Source: Flavobacteriaceae bacterium (GTDB taxonomy: Bacteria > Bacteroidota > Bacteroidia > Flavobacteriales > Flavobacteriaceae). From it: DNA of 64,000 nt. The stretch spans positions 1-64,000 of the forward strand of contig CANGFO010000010.1 of assembly GCA_947453195.1 (NCBI GenBank), given 5' to 3'. The position numbers were made by a program, and so were the translations under genes. Shown here one piece after another: positions 53,922 to 62,590 of this stretch (its first letter is position 1; each line of letters starts with the position of its first letter). Under the pieces are notes generated by a model. That model did no database searches, had not been told where the DNA came from, and worked only from the letters and a program-made list of their open reading frames with translations.

Positions 53922-54869
53922 TTACACTGCTTTTGCTTCGCCAGAAAGGGTCAATCCATTCAATAATTCGGCGGTTGTCATTCTCTTTTTTCCTGGAAAC
54001 TGCAAACTTGCAATTTCTAAGTAACCATTTTGAACTGCAATCTTCATTTCTTTTTTTGTTGTTAGGATGCTTCCAATAGCATTAGTGTGGCTTTCTACTA
54101 CTAATTTGGCTTCGTATAGTTTAACACTCCACTGATTGTCTCCATCCAAAAAAGTACACCATGCACTTGGATAGGGAGAAAGTCCTCTTATAAGATTGTA
54201 GATTTCAATTCCGGATTTTGTAAAATCTATTTTGCAATTGTCTTTATTAAGTTTGTAGGCGGTTTTAATTTCGCTTGAATCTTCCTGAATGGTAGTTTGT
54301 GCTAATCCATTTTCTATAAGGCTCAGCGTTTCGGTTACGGCCTCACATCCAAGTTCCATTAACCGATCGTGAAGAACTCCAGCATTTTCAGAAATAGAAA
54401 TCGGCGTTTCTTTACTAAGTATCATGGCACCGGTGTCAATTTTGTCATCGATAAAGAAAGTGGTTACTCCGGTTTTGGTTTCTCCATTAATTATTGCCCA
54501 GTTAATAGGTGCAGCACCACGATAATTGGGAAGGAGGGAAGCGTGAAGGTTAAAAGTTCCTAATTTTGGCATTTTCCAAACCACTTCGGGTAACATTCTA
54601 AAGGCAACAACTACTTGCAGGTTGGCATTTAAACTGTTTAATTCTGATAAAAAATCTTCGTCTTTTAAATTGGTAGGTTGTAATAAATGCAGTTGATGTT
54701 CTAGTGCATATTCCTTTACCGCCGAATATTTTATTTTTTGTCCGCGTCCTGCTGGTTTGTCTGCAGCAGTAATTACGCCAACCACTTCATAATTATTTTT
54801 TATGATCGTGTCTAAAATTCCTACAGCAAATTCGGGCGTACCCATAAAAACGATTCTTAATTTTTCCAT
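53922..54869 (-). CDS. fmt: Methionyl-tRNA formyltransferase
   Basis: Fmt formylates initiator Met-tRNA. The 315-residue protein has RIVFMGTPEFAV, the catalytic NLHASLLPNYRGAAPINWAI with Asn, His and the SLLPxYRG loop, the following GETKTGVT, and a C-terminal tRNA-binding domain (about 205-315). The ATG at 54869 gives the normal N-terminus; the longer frame to 54881 was rejected. It lies directly downstream of recQ, separated by a palindromic repeat. Confidence 0.96.
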   Translation of the reverse strand: MEKLRIVFMGTPEFAVGILDTIIKNNYEVVGVITAADKPAGRGQKIKYSAVKEYALEHQLHLLQPTNLKDEDFLSELNSLNANLQVVVAFRMLPEVVWKMPKLGTFNLHASLLPNYRGAAPINWAIINGETKTGVTTFFIDDKIDTGAMILSKETPISISENAGVLHDRLMELGCEAVTETLSLIENGLAQTTIQEDSSEIKTAYKLNKDNCKIDFTKSGIEIYNLIRGLSPYPSAWCTFLDGDNQWSVKLYEAKLVVESHTNAIGSILTTKKEMKIAVQNGYLEIASLQFPGKKRMTTAELLNGLTLSGEAKAV

Positions 54870-54878
54870 AGTGTTTGG

Positions 54879-54904
54879 CATTGCGAGGCACGAAGCAATC
54901 TCAT
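54879..54904. repeat. Palindromic dispersed-type repeat between recQ and fmt
   Basis: The core ATTGCGAGGCACGAAGCAAT has terminal ATTGC / GCAAT inverted ends and is followed by CTCA. It looks like a known kind of small dispersed bacterial palindrome, although only one clear copy lies in this window. It sits exactly in the recQ-fmt gap. Confidence 0.55.
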
Positions 54905-54907
54905 TTT

Positions 54908-56803
54908 TTATTTCTTAATAGAATATAAGTTGTTTGGTTGAATGGTAATGGAGTTGTTTTCCATTAATGTTTGAAGTGCAAAGATAACATCGTCTTTTGG
55001 ATATTTTGTTATTTTTTGAATATCTCTAGAGTTTAATTCTTGCAATTTTAGTAATTCAAGAATGTCTAGAGTTATTGTTTTAATGTCGACTTTCTTTTTG
55101 TTTTTAGAAATACAATAAGAACAAATGCCGCAATCGTCATTAACTTTTTCTCCAAAATAGTTTAACAACAATTTGCTTTTACATTGTGTGTCTTCATTAA
55201 TATAATGGAGCACCGATTTTAGTTGGTCGGTCTTTAATTTATTTTGGGCTTCCAAATATTTAGCAACTCGGTTTATTGTTCTTTCATCTTCACGGACTTC
55301 ATTAAAAGTAATCGAAGCGTCATTGTTTTTTGCATGCAATTCGATGATTCCTTTTTCATTTAATTTATGCAAAATGGCCAATACTTGATTTTCATCCGAA
55401 TTGGATTTTTTTGCAATAAGCGAAATATTAATTACCGATTGCGATTCATAAACTCCCGGATTGGTTCTTAAGATGGTCAGAATAACCTCTTCATCTTGCG
55501 GATTTAAACTAATGTACCGCATTACTTCTTTGGAAGGAATGCAAAATTGTAGCGTAATTTTTTCGGAAAATTCCTGCGATAGCGAAAGAATTCCTTGGCG
55601 ATCTAGAAATTGTAAGGCATTGTAAACCTTCAAAACCGAAAACGAATATTTAGTGCAAAAATGGTTGATGTTGAAGTTGAATTTTTCATCCAATCCTTCA
55701 CCGTAGGCTATTTGAAAATAAGTGTTGAGTTTGATGTAAACCAACTTTAAAAAGGCTTTATCGCAAAGGATACTCAAAAACTGCGATTCGGCATGAATCA
55801 CATCGGATGGATTGGCAAGCAAAACAGCAAAAGCTTTTTCGCCATTTCGGCCCGCTCTTCCAGCTTCTTGGTAATAGTTTTCAAGGTTGGAAGGAATGTG
55901 TAAATGCACTACGGTTTTCACATTGGCTTTGTCAATTCCCATTCCGAATGCATTGGTTGCAATAATCACCTGGGCTTTTTCATCCATCCAAAGCAGTCTG
56001 TTTTTTTCTTTTTCCTTAGCAGATAAACCGCCGTGGTAATATGTTGAAGAATATCCTAAAGAGTTTAATTGAAGTGCTGTTTCTGAACAGGCTTTTCTAT
56101 TGTTTACATACAATATGGCAGGCTGCGGATTTTTTTTAAGAATTTGTTCCAATAAATTTAGTTTGTCTTCCACATTAAAAACCATGTAGGCTAAGTTTTC
56201 TCTGGCAAATGATTTGGTAAATACTTGCGCTTGTTGCATTTGTAATTGGGCCAAAATATCTTCTTGCACCTTACTTGTTGCTGTGGCTGTTAATGCTAAA
56301 AACGGAACTTTAGGAAAAAACGCTTTGAGCTTTGCAATTTTCAAATAGGCAGGTCTAAAATCATGTCCCCATTGCGAAACACAATGCGCTTCATCAATAG
56401 CAATTAGATTAATAGGAAGATTTTTAATACGCTCTAGCACCCAATCACTTTGAAGTCGCTCCGGCGATAGATATAAAAATTTGTAATTACCATATTGGCA
56501 ATTGTCAAGCAAGTCGATGAGTTCTTCGGAGTGAATTCCGCCTGTTAAAGCAATGGCTTTAATTCCTTTGCTTTGCAGGTTTTCAACTTGGTCTTTCATT
56601 AAAGCAACCAATGGCGAAATAACCAAGCAAATGCCCTCCATTAGCATAGCAGGAACCTGAAAAGTAATTGATTTTCCGCCGCCTGTAGGCATTAATCCGA
56701 AAGTATCTTTTCCTTCTAAAACCGAATTAATAATGGCTTCCTGAGGCGTTCTAAACGCATCATGGTTCCAATATTTTTTTAGGATTTCTATCGGTTTGGA
56801 CAT
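54908..56803 (-). CDS. recQ: ATP-dependent DNA helicase RecQ
   Basis: RecQ unwinds DNA during recombination and repair. The 631-residue protein has motif I TGGGKS, DEAH box IAIDEAHCVSQWGHDFR, LALTATAT, and GMGIDKANV followed by HLHIPSNLENYYQEAGRAGRNG. The Zn-binding C-terminal cysteines are in CKSKLLLNYFGE...DDCGICSYC. The C-terminal region is shorter than in E. coli and an HRDC domain is not evident. A TTACGAA-N8-TTCGTAA palindrome lies 8 bases upstream of its start. Confidence 0.96.
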   Translation of the reverse strand: MSKPIEILKKYWNHDAFRTPQEAIINSVLEGKDTFGLMPTGGGKSITFQVPAMLMEGICLVISPLVALMKDQVENLQSKGIKAIALTGGIHSEELIDLLDNCQYGNYKFLYLSPERLQSDWVLERIKNLPINLIAIDEAHCVSQWGHDFRPAYLKIAKLKAFFPKVPFLALTATATSKVQEDILAQLQMQQAQVFTKSFARENLAYMVFNVEDKLNLLEQILKKNPQPAILYVNNRKACSETALQLNSLGYSSTYYHGGLSAKEKEKNRLLWMDEKAQVIIATNAFGMGIDKANVKTVVHLHIPSNLENYYQEAGRAGRNGEKAFAVLLANPSDVIHAESQFLSILCDKAFLKLVYIKLNTYFQIAYGEGLDEKFNFNINHFCTKYSFSVLKVYNALQFLDRQGILSLSQEFSEKITLQFCIPSKEVMRYISLNPQDEEVILTILRTNPGVYESQSVINISLIAKKSNSDENQVLAILHKLNEKGIIELHAKNNDASITFNEVREDERTINRVAKYLEAQNKLKTDQLKSVLHYINEDTQCKSKLLLNYFGEKVNDDCGICSYCISKNKKKVDIKTITLDILELLKLQELNSRDIQKITKYPKDDVIFALQTLMENNSITIQPNNLYSIKK

Positions 56804-56810
56804 GGAATAA

Positions 56811-56832
56811 TTACGAATTTACTATTTCGTAA
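56811..56832. promoter_or_regulatory. Palindrome TTACGAA-N8-TTCGTAA at recQ
   Basis: A perfect 7-base inverted repeat with an 8-base spacer lies directly before the recQ start codon. It is a candidate operator. Confidence 0.5.
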
Positions 56833-56850
56833 AAGTAATAAAACAATAAA

Positions 56851-57384
56851 TTATATTTGATTTAAAATGAAAGAGATTCGTTCTTCCACAGTTCCTTTTG
56901 GAACTTCAATCAAATGATAACCATATTTTTGGTAGGTTTCGGTAAGGTGATTGTAAATGAGGGTGGCTTGTTCAAAGTTCTCATAACGCTCGTTATCACT
57001 TTCATATATTTCTTCCCAAGGCGGAAGTAAGAATATTTTAGTGTAAATATGTTCGCGGCAAGCCAGATCAAAAAAAGAAGGATAGCTGTCGCCAATGTAA
57101 TGCATGTAGGCCAACACATCGGGAATTCCTCTGTCTAGAAAAACAATGTCGTGTGGTTCATTTTGGGCATTGTAAAATTGTTTCTTTCTACCTTCTAAAA
57201 GTAGTTCGCTAAAAAGCAACGGATTTTCTAAAAACAATTGTTCAATTCCTTGTTTTTTGGCTTCTAAAGTTACTTCACGAGAAATCTCAGGGTAACAACA
57301 AAATCCTTTAGCTAATAAGCTGTCAATGATAGTTGTTTTTCCTGTGCCCGGACCTCCAATAATAACTACGATTTCTTTATCCAA
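56851..57384 (-). CDS. AAA ATPase/kinase-like P-loop protein
   Basis: The 177-residue protein has a P-loop GGPGTGKTTIIDSLL at residues 10-24, EISREV, and FLDRGIPDVLAYMHYIGD, the pattern of the AAA_28 / ATP-binding NTPase-kinase group. The function is not known. TTG appears to be the start codon, supported by a TAAATTTG promoter element at 57404-57411 (minus) and no in-frame ATG until far downstream. It lies upstream of recQ on the same strand. Confidence 0.83.
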   Translation of the reverse strand: MDKEIVVIIGGPGTGKTTIIDSLLAKGFCCYPEISREVTLEAKKQGIEQLFLENPLLFSELLLEGRKKQFYNAQNEPHDIVFLDRGIPDVLAYMHYIGDSYPSFFDLACREHIYTKIFLLPPWEEIYESDNERYENFEQATLIYNHLTETYQKYGYHLIEVPKGTVEERISFILNQI

Positions 57385-57403
57385 AATTTATAGAAATAAG
57401 CGG

Positions 57404-57411
57404 CAAATTTA
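57404..57411 (-). promoter_or_regulatory. -7 element of the P-loop protein gene
   Basis: TAAATTTG on the minus strand lies 19 bases before the TTG start codon. Confidence 0.5.
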
Positions 57412-57433
57412 TTGATTTGTTTTAGATATAATG

Positions 57434-57463
57434 TTGGAAATTAATTAAATTTTTTTAATTTTG
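57434..57463 (+). promoter_or_regulatory. Promoter of the FISUMP lipoprotein gene
   Basis: TTG (57434-57436) and TAATTTTG (57456-57463) are exactly 19 bases apart, and the ATG follows 35 bases later. Confidence 0.7.
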
Positions 57464-57498
57464 GAATCTATTCACAAAATACAAATCATATCTAAGTT

Positions 57499-58557
57499 AT
57501 GAAAAAATTATTAGTAGTTACTTTATTTTCCTTATTCTTATTTAGTTGTAGTACTAAAGATGGTGTTTCAGGATCTTCAAGTTCGGATGGGTTATTAGAC
57601 GTTCAAACCTACAGTATTCTGGATGTTAATTTCACAAGTGCTAAATGTATAGGGGTACTAACTATTGGTGGTTATGCAACTTCAGATTATGGAATTTGTT
57701 GGAGTACTGCTCCAAATCCTATTGCATCTGGTTTTCATGCGCAAGGAGTTTTTAATACCGGATCAACGGTCTTTACAAGTACGCTTTCGCCATTAATGGC
57801 AAACACAACTTATTATGTTAGAGCTTATGCAAAAGATGCTTCTGGAACTGTTTATGGAGCGCAAATGTCTTTTACAACTTTAAATATGGTGGGTTCTACA
57901 GGGGGCGGTCTTATTGATGTTGAAAACCAATCGTATGGTTCAGTAGTGATTAACGGAAAAGAATGGATGCGTAAAAACTTAGAAGTAAGTAAATATAAAA
58001 ATGGCGATTTGATTCCTCAAGTTACTGATGTTACTCAATGGAATGCTTTAACCACTGGCGCTTGGTGTTATTATGAAAATGATTCGGCTAATGGTCCTGT
58101 TTATGGTAAATTATACAATTGGTATGCTATTAATGACAGTAGAGGATTAGCGCCAACAGGATGGCATATTGCAACCGATGCCGATTGGACCAGTTTGAAT
58201 GATTATTTAGGTGGTGCCAATGTTGCAGGAAAAAAACTAAAAGACAATACAACGACTTCTACTTGGGATGTTACCACAAATTCGGCAACTAATGAGTCTG
58301 GGTTTAGTGGATTGCCTGGAGGAGCTGGGTATTTAAATTATCATTTGCCTGCTCCAACAACACCTCCGGTAACACCACCACTTTCAGATTTATTTAAAGG
58401 GAAGACAAAAGTTACTTATTGGTGGAGCGCAACTACTACAGGAAGCACTGCTGCCGATTTAGTTTGGGTAAGAAACATCAATAGTTCAAGCGACCAATTG
58501 GTGCGAAGTGGTGTTATTAAAAGTAGCGCTTTGTCTGTGCGTTGTGTGAAAAACTAA
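57499..58557 (+). CDS. FISUMP-domain lipoprotein
   Basis: The 352-residue surface lipoprotein has a signal MKKLLVVTLFSLFLFSC (lipidated C17). A fibronectin-like beta domain (about 35-130, DYGICWSTAPNP ... VRAYAKDASGTVYG) follows. The FISUMP domain begins INGKEWMRKNLEVSKYKNGD and continues through YNWYAINDSRGLAPTGWHIATDADW to WWSATT and VRCVKN. FISUMP domains are common in Bacteroidota envelope proteins; their role is unclear. It is monocistronic. Confidence 0.93.
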   Translation: MKKLLVVTLFSLFLFSCSTKDGVSGSSSSDGLLDVQTYSILDVNFTSAKCIGVLTIGGYATSDYGICWSTAPNPIASGFHAQGVFNTGSTVFTSTLSPLMANTTYYVRAYAKDASGTVYGAQMSFTTLNMVGSTGGGLIDVENQSYGSVVINGKEWMRKNLEVSKYKNGDLIPQVTDVTQWNALTTGAWCYYENDSANGPVYGKLYNWYAINDSRGLAPTGWHIATDADWTSLNDYLGGANVAGKKLKDNTTTSTWDVTTNSATNESGFSGLPGGAGYLNYHLPAPTTPPVTPPLSDLFKGKTKVTYWWSATTTGSTAADLVWVRNINSSSDQLVRSGVIKSSALSVRCVKN

Positions 58558-58581
58558 ATTAATAGACAAGTAAAGAAATAT

Positions 58582-58616
58582 AAAAAGCTACAACTTTTAG
58601 TTGTAGCTTTTTTTTT
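58582..58616 (+). terminator. Terminator after the FISUMP gene
   Basis: AGCTACAAC / GTTGTAGCT with a 5-base loop is followed by nine T. Confidence 0.92.
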
Positions 58617-58653
58617 AAGGTAATTAGAAATTTAGATACGTAAGTTATTTGAA

Positions 58654-59433
58654 TTACGCTTTGTCTAATACTTTTCTTGTAACTATTACTACTAATGCTC
58701 TTGGTATCAACCTTGAGGAAAAAGCCAGAATAGAATTCATAAATCCGTGTATGGCAACAGTTTTTCCTTTCATCAAGGAAGCATAGCCAAATTCGGCCAC
58801 TTCTTTGGCAGAAGGCAAATTTTTTGCTTTAAAAATTTTGCTGTCATTCATTGCTGCAGCATCTTGAAAACCTGTTTTTGTGGCACCAGGACAAAGTGCC
58901 GTTATTGTAATTCCTTTATCTCTAACCTCATTGTTTATCGCTTCACTAAAACTCAATACATAGGCTTTGGTGGCGCTGTATACGGCAAATGTTGGTCCGG
59001 ATTGAAATGCTGCTGTTGATGCTACATTCATTATTTTGCCTCGACCACGAAGTACCATGTCTTGTAAGTATAATTTTGTAAAATGGGTTAGCGAGGTCAT
59101 ATTCAAATTAATCATTTGAAGTTCTTTATTCCAATCTGTTTCTGTAAACATGCCATAGTCACCAAACCCGGCATTGTTTATCAAGAAGTCAATTTGTATG
59201 TTTTGTTTGGTGGTTTCGTTATAAATCTCTTGAGCCGCATTTATTTGAGAAAGGTCTTTGATGATTAGGTAAACTTTAACTTTATAGTGTTCTTCTAATT
59301 CTTTTTTAATTTCTTCTAATTTGGATTTATTTCTTGCTATCAATACTAAATCATGACCTTTTGAGGCATGAATTTTAGCCAATTCAAGTCCGATGCCATT
59401 TGAAGCTCCTGTTATTAGTGCGGTGTTTTTCAT
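58654..59433 (-). CDS. Short-chain dehydrogenase/reductase
   Basis: The 259-residue SDR has the NAD(P) motif TGASNGIGLELAKIHA, an NNAGFGDYG motif and the catalytic YSATKAY. The substrate is unknown; the sequence resembles the DltE/SDR family acting on short acyl or ketone substrates. TATATTTG at 59460-59467 (minus strand) is a likely -7 element. The gene borders an intergenic region of 254 bases. Confidence 0.92.
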   Translation of the reverse strand: MKNTALITGASNGIGLELAKIHASKGHDLVLIARNKSKLEEIKKELEEHYKVKVYLIIKDLSQINAAQEIYNETTKQNIQIDFLINNAGFGDYGMFTETDWNKELQMINLNMTSLTHFTKLYLQDMVLRGRGKIMNVASTAAFQSGPTFAVYSATKAYVLSFSEAINNEVRDKGITITALCPGATKTGFQDAAAMNDSKIFKAKNLPSAKEVAEFGYASLMKGKTVAIHGFMNSILAFSSRLIPRALVVIVTRKVLDKA

Positions 59434-59459
59434 TTATGGTTAATTACTATATGAGTCAT

Positions 59460-59467
59460 CAAATATA
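59460..59467 (-). promoter_or_regulatory. -7 element of the SDR gene
   Basis: TATATTTG on the minus strand lies 26 bases upstream of the ATG. Confidence 0.5.
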
Positions 59468-59516
59468 TTTATTTTTTACTTCAAATTAATTTATTGTCAT
59501 CCAATGTTTACTCAAA

Positions 59517-59590
59517 TAGCCCTGACCGCAGCAAGCTACCATATAGCGCAAAGGGCAGAAATTTGGTTTACTAAAATGCGCCAAATTTTC
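59517..59590. repeat. Candidate structured intergenic element
   Basis: Within an A+T-rich gap this segment is GC-rich and begins TAGCCCTGACCGCAGC. GCCCT pairs with AGGGC further on. It resembles the small dispersed repeats of flavobacterial gaps. Only one copy is seen, so the call is weak. Confidence 0.35.
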
Positions 59591-59651
59591 GCTTCGAATA
59601 AAATAGAGGATAATTTTTAAGAATTAATATTACTTAATTTTTTCAAAATAA

Positions 59652-59684
59652 AAAAAGTAGATTAATATCAAATCAACCTACTTT
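59652..59684 (-). terminator. Weak terminator after the left DUF6705 gene
   Basis: AAAGTAG / CTACTTT has a T-rich stretch on the minus strand beyond the stop codon. Confidence 0.55.
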
Positions 59685-59687
59685 CAA

Positions 59688-60272
59688 TTAATTCACTTTT
59701 ATTAAAACTAAATTTGTTGGAATTAAAATAGGAGGCTCACTTATGAGAGTTTCTGGAAGGTTTTTTACTTTCCAATGAGCAGTTAGAGGAACTGTAGTGT
59801 AATTCATTTTAAAACTAAAGCTTCTTAACCTAGAATCTCCTTCTATAGCCATACAATTATCCATAATAACTCCCCCAAATATATTTTCATCAAGGGCTAT
59901 AAATTGAATAATATCAGGCCAATATGAACCAGTATTTAAAAACTCTTTATCCGAACGATACAGTATAGTTTCGTTTGGTTGACCTGTGTTTTCAATCATC
60001 ATAAATTTTCCATGTATTTCATCCATATAAACATTTATACCTCTTGGGTATTTTATTTTTATTTCTTTCCAAAGTGTTACTCTAAAAGTTTTATTTCCAT
60101 TAACGTTTTCCCATGTGCCAATATAATTTGAAAAAATATTGTTTAAATCTTTGTAATACAAATTAGGAGTCAGATTTAACTGATTTGTATATTCGCTTAC
60201 ATCAACTATTTTTTGGCCCACACAAGTTGATTGTAGTACAAGAATTATTAATATTTTACATATAGTATTCAT
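59688..60272 (-). CDS. DUF6705 family exported protein (copy 2)
   Basis: The 194-residue protein has a signal peptide (ILVLQSTCVGQ), then the DUF6705 plan: YYKDLNNIFSNYIGTWENVNGNKTFRVTLW, GKFMMI and a conserved C-terminal NLVLIKV. It is probably an envelope beta-barrel-like small protein of unknown function. It lies just downstream of a paralogue (about 58 bases apart), and their first 50 bases are nearly identical while the rest has diverged. Confidence 0.72.
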   Translation of the reverse strand: MNTICKILIILVLQSTCVGQKIVDVSEYTNQLNLTPNLYYKDLNNIFSNYIGTWENVNGNKTFRVTLWKEIKIKYPRGINVYMDEIHGKFMMIENTGQPNETILYRSDKEFLNTGSYWPDIIQFIALDENIFGGVIMDNCMAIEGDSRLRSFSFKMNYTTVPLTAHWKVKNLPETLISEPPILIPTNLVLIKVN

Positions 60273-60294
60273 ATAGCTTTTTTACAAAACCAAC

Positions 60295-60320
60295 CAAAAA
60301 AGTCTCAAAATTTGAGTCTT
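60295..60320 (-). terminator. Weak terminator after the right DUF6705 gene
   Basis: GACTCAA / TTGAGAC (imperfect) on the minus strand is followed by a T run. Confidence 0.5.
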
Positions 60321-60330
60321 ATAGTATGAA

Positions 60331-60903
60331 TTATTGTTTAATCAAATAATAAAACCCTCCAGGAATAACTGGTTGGCAATTTTGATATAAGTCTAATGGT
60401 TTGCGTTTAAATATTTGTATCGCCTGCTGCCCATTATGAATTAATGTACGTATATCTACATGACTTATACATCCATTTTCAATAATCGATGTCTTCAATC
60501 TAAAATTATCCGTCGTAAAATCATCGAAAGGCGTGTGATTATTCCAAAAATAATTGCCATGAATTTTATGATTATATGGATCTATAATGTTAGTATTTAA
60601 ATTATTCAAAGTATTAATAACTTCATTTCCATCTATTTTGTATTGAAATTCTCCAATAAGAATGTCTTCAAAATAATCACCAACTGGTGCTTGAATTTTT
60701 TTAGTCAGTATCAATTTTATATATGTTACTCCATCATCATACACCCATGTTCCATCAAATGGATTTAACCTGTTGGTGGTGTCTTTATAATAGGTATTGC
60801 TGTTATGTTCTCCATTTCTATTGCTTAAATCAACAATGGTTTGAGCTTGTATACAAGTTGATTGTAGTACAAGAATTACTAATATTTTATATATTGCTTT
60901 CAT
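60331..60903 (-). CDS. DUF6705 family exported protein (copy 1)
   Basis: The 190-residue protein has a signal peptide (VLQSTCIQAQ) followed by the same pattern as its neighbour: YYKDTTNRLNPFDGTWVYDDGVTYIKLILTK, a middle beta region and a C-terminal FYYLIKQ. The coding sequence diverges from the other copy after the shared signal region. It starts just after the stop of the JAMM-like lipoprotein gene (2 bases apart), so the three genes may be one transcript. Confidence 0.72.
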   Translation of the reverse strand: MKAIYKILVILVLQSTCIQAQTIVDLSNRNGEHNSNTYYKDTTNRLNPFDGTWVYDDGVTYIKLILTKKIQAPVGDYFEDILIGEFQYKIDGNEVINTLNNLNTNIIDPYNHKIHGNYFWNNHTPFDDFTTDNFRLKTSIIENGCISHVDIRTLIHNGQQAIQIFKRKPLDLYQNCQPVIPGGFYYLIKQ

Positions 60904-60905
60904 AA

Positions 60906-62363
60906 TTATTCTTCACAAGGTTGTTCGGTTACTGTATTATTTTGTAAAACTAATTTACTCCATTTGATGGTGTCTTTGTCAAATTTATATAAAGAAAGGC
61001 CAAAGTTAGCGTACAACTCCAAAAATTTCTTTTCCATTCCTTCAGAACTGTTTTGAAAAGCTGCAAATTTATCGGCATATTCAGCATTTAGTTTGTCATA
61101 TTTTTCAGATAAATCTTTGCCAATTAAATCAGATCTATTAAATACAGCATCAATACTACTGGTTAACGTTGTTAAATTATCAACCGTTAAAGAATACAAT
61201 AGAGTTGTATCAATATCCAATGGGCTTACAGGATTTGGGCAAACCACCATATTGTACCCAATAGCAGTTGTTGGCGAAATTTCCTGTTGACAATCCATAG
61301 ACCAATGTACATCTCCAATAGAAGGTATACTTTGTCCATTACTAGGATGATTGTGTACTTGACCTTTAATATACCCCCCTACTTGAACTGTTGTGTTAAA
61401 ATTACTTCCTTCTTTTAAATTTGTATCAAAATCATATTGTTGTAATTGATTGTTATATTTTCTTGTTATTTCGTATGCTGATTCACTTTTTAACAATGTT
61501 TTTGGCGCCAAGGCTTGAATAGCTAGGTCAACTTTTGCATTCTGAATGACATCTCTTAATGTTTCACATGGTGTTTGGGAGGGTTGAATTCCATGAACAG
61601 GCATAGTCAATATTGACAATTCAATTGAGTTGGTGTTTGAATTAGGGTTATTCGCGCTACCGCCACCTCCAGAGCCGCCACCGCCTCCTCCACCTCCTGA
61701 GCCACTTCCTCCTGAGCCACTTCCTCCAGAGCCGCCACCGCCACCATTGCTTCCTATTCCAATACTATCATCAATCCACATTGAGAAAGTAACTTCCTCA
61801 AAACCACAATAAAAACCACCACAATCAAATGGATCGTGATTACAAAGTGATACTAAAAAAGTAATTACAATAATTTTATTAGCAGTATCCGAGCTTGTAA
61901 GATTAATAATTTCTTTAGGCTTTACATCTTGAGAATTTAATAATTTTAATTCTTCTTCGGTAAAATCATAGTTTACTTTGAAAACATCAAATTCATTATA
62001 TTCATTTTTTGTGAACAAAATATTTTCTAGTTTACCTCCTTCTTTTATAATTTTAAAAGTGTATGATTCATAATCCTCATTGGTGATTTTAAATCCTAAT
62101 TCATCATCAAAATAAATGTTATTTATACTGTCATAAACAATTTTTCCAATTTCACTATTGTTTTTAGAATGAACTTTTGAAACAGCTTTTAAAAGATTAG
62201 GATGAATTTTAAAAGATGATTTACTGTCTTTTAAAGACACTTTTTCAACTTTAATTTTTGATTGATGAATAGGTTCTTCATACAGGTCTTTTTCACAACC
62301 AAATAGTATCAATAATACAATAAGATTGAGAAGCTTCAAAATAATTTTAGTTGGTTTCTTCAT
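60906..62363 (-). CDS. Lipoprotein with Gly/Ser linker and JAMM-like domain
   Basis: The 485-residue protein has a lipoprotein signal (lipidated C23, LFGC) and an N-terminal domain of about 170 residues with no known match. A Gly/Ser linker (about 202-236) leads to a C-terminal region containing H337-N-H339-P and S348-x-x-D351. This resembles the JAMM/MPN metalloprotease motif HxHPxxxxxx[S]xxD, with one extra residue between the second His and Ser. E298 could be the catalytic glutamate. It has not been described, as far as I know, in this combination. Peptidase activity is inferred. Confidence 0.72.
   Translation of the reverse strand: MKKPTKIILKLLNLIVLLILFGCEKDLYEEPIHQSKIKVEKVSLKDSKSSFKIHPNLLKAVSKVHSKNNSEIGKIVYDSINNIYFDDELGFKITNEDYESYTFKIIKEGGKLENILFTKNEYNEFDVFKVNYDFTEEELKLLNSQDVKPKEIINLTSSDTANKIIVITFLVSLCNHDPFDCGGFYCGFEEVTFSMWIDDSIGIGSNGGGGGSGGSGSGGSGSGGGGGGGGSGGGGSANNPNSNTNSIELSILTMPVHGIQPSQTPCETLRDVIQNAKVDLAIQALAPKTLLKSESAYEITRKYNNQLQQYDFDTNLKEGSNFNTTVQVGGYIKGQVHNHPSNGQSIPSIGDVHWSMDCQQEISPTTAIGYNMVVCPNPVSPLDIDTTLLYSLTVDNLTTLTSSIDAVFNRSDLIGKDLSEKYDKLNAEYADKFAAFQNSSEGMEKKFLELYANFGLSLYKFDKDTIKWSKLVLQNNTVTEQPCEE
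61667..61745 (-). repeat. GC-rich low-complexity tract coding the Gly/Ser linker
   Basis: Roughly 80 bases of repeated Gly/Ser codons (minus strand) form the only GC-rich island in an otherwise A+T-rich region. Replication slippage there could change linker length in frame. Confidence 0.75.
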
Positions 62364-62590
62364 AATTTGAAATTTATTTTGATTTGATTATTTTTTTTAT
62401 TGAATATAAATTTATGGGTTAAGCCTCTATGAATTTTATTTATCTAGTTTATTATCTCTAAAACCTTCTTTTTTGTAGGAGATTTAATTAATTAATGAGA
62501 AATTGGTAGGAAATTTCACTAAGAAGAAGTGATTAGCGCCTTAAGGTTTAAAAATCTTATTTTGGATAACTTTATCTAATTTCAAAAATG

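Noticed and set aside
61630..61812. Proline-rich reading frame on the plus strand
   Set aside because: It is the antisense shadow of the Gly/Ser linker of the lipoprotein gene; no start signals of its own.
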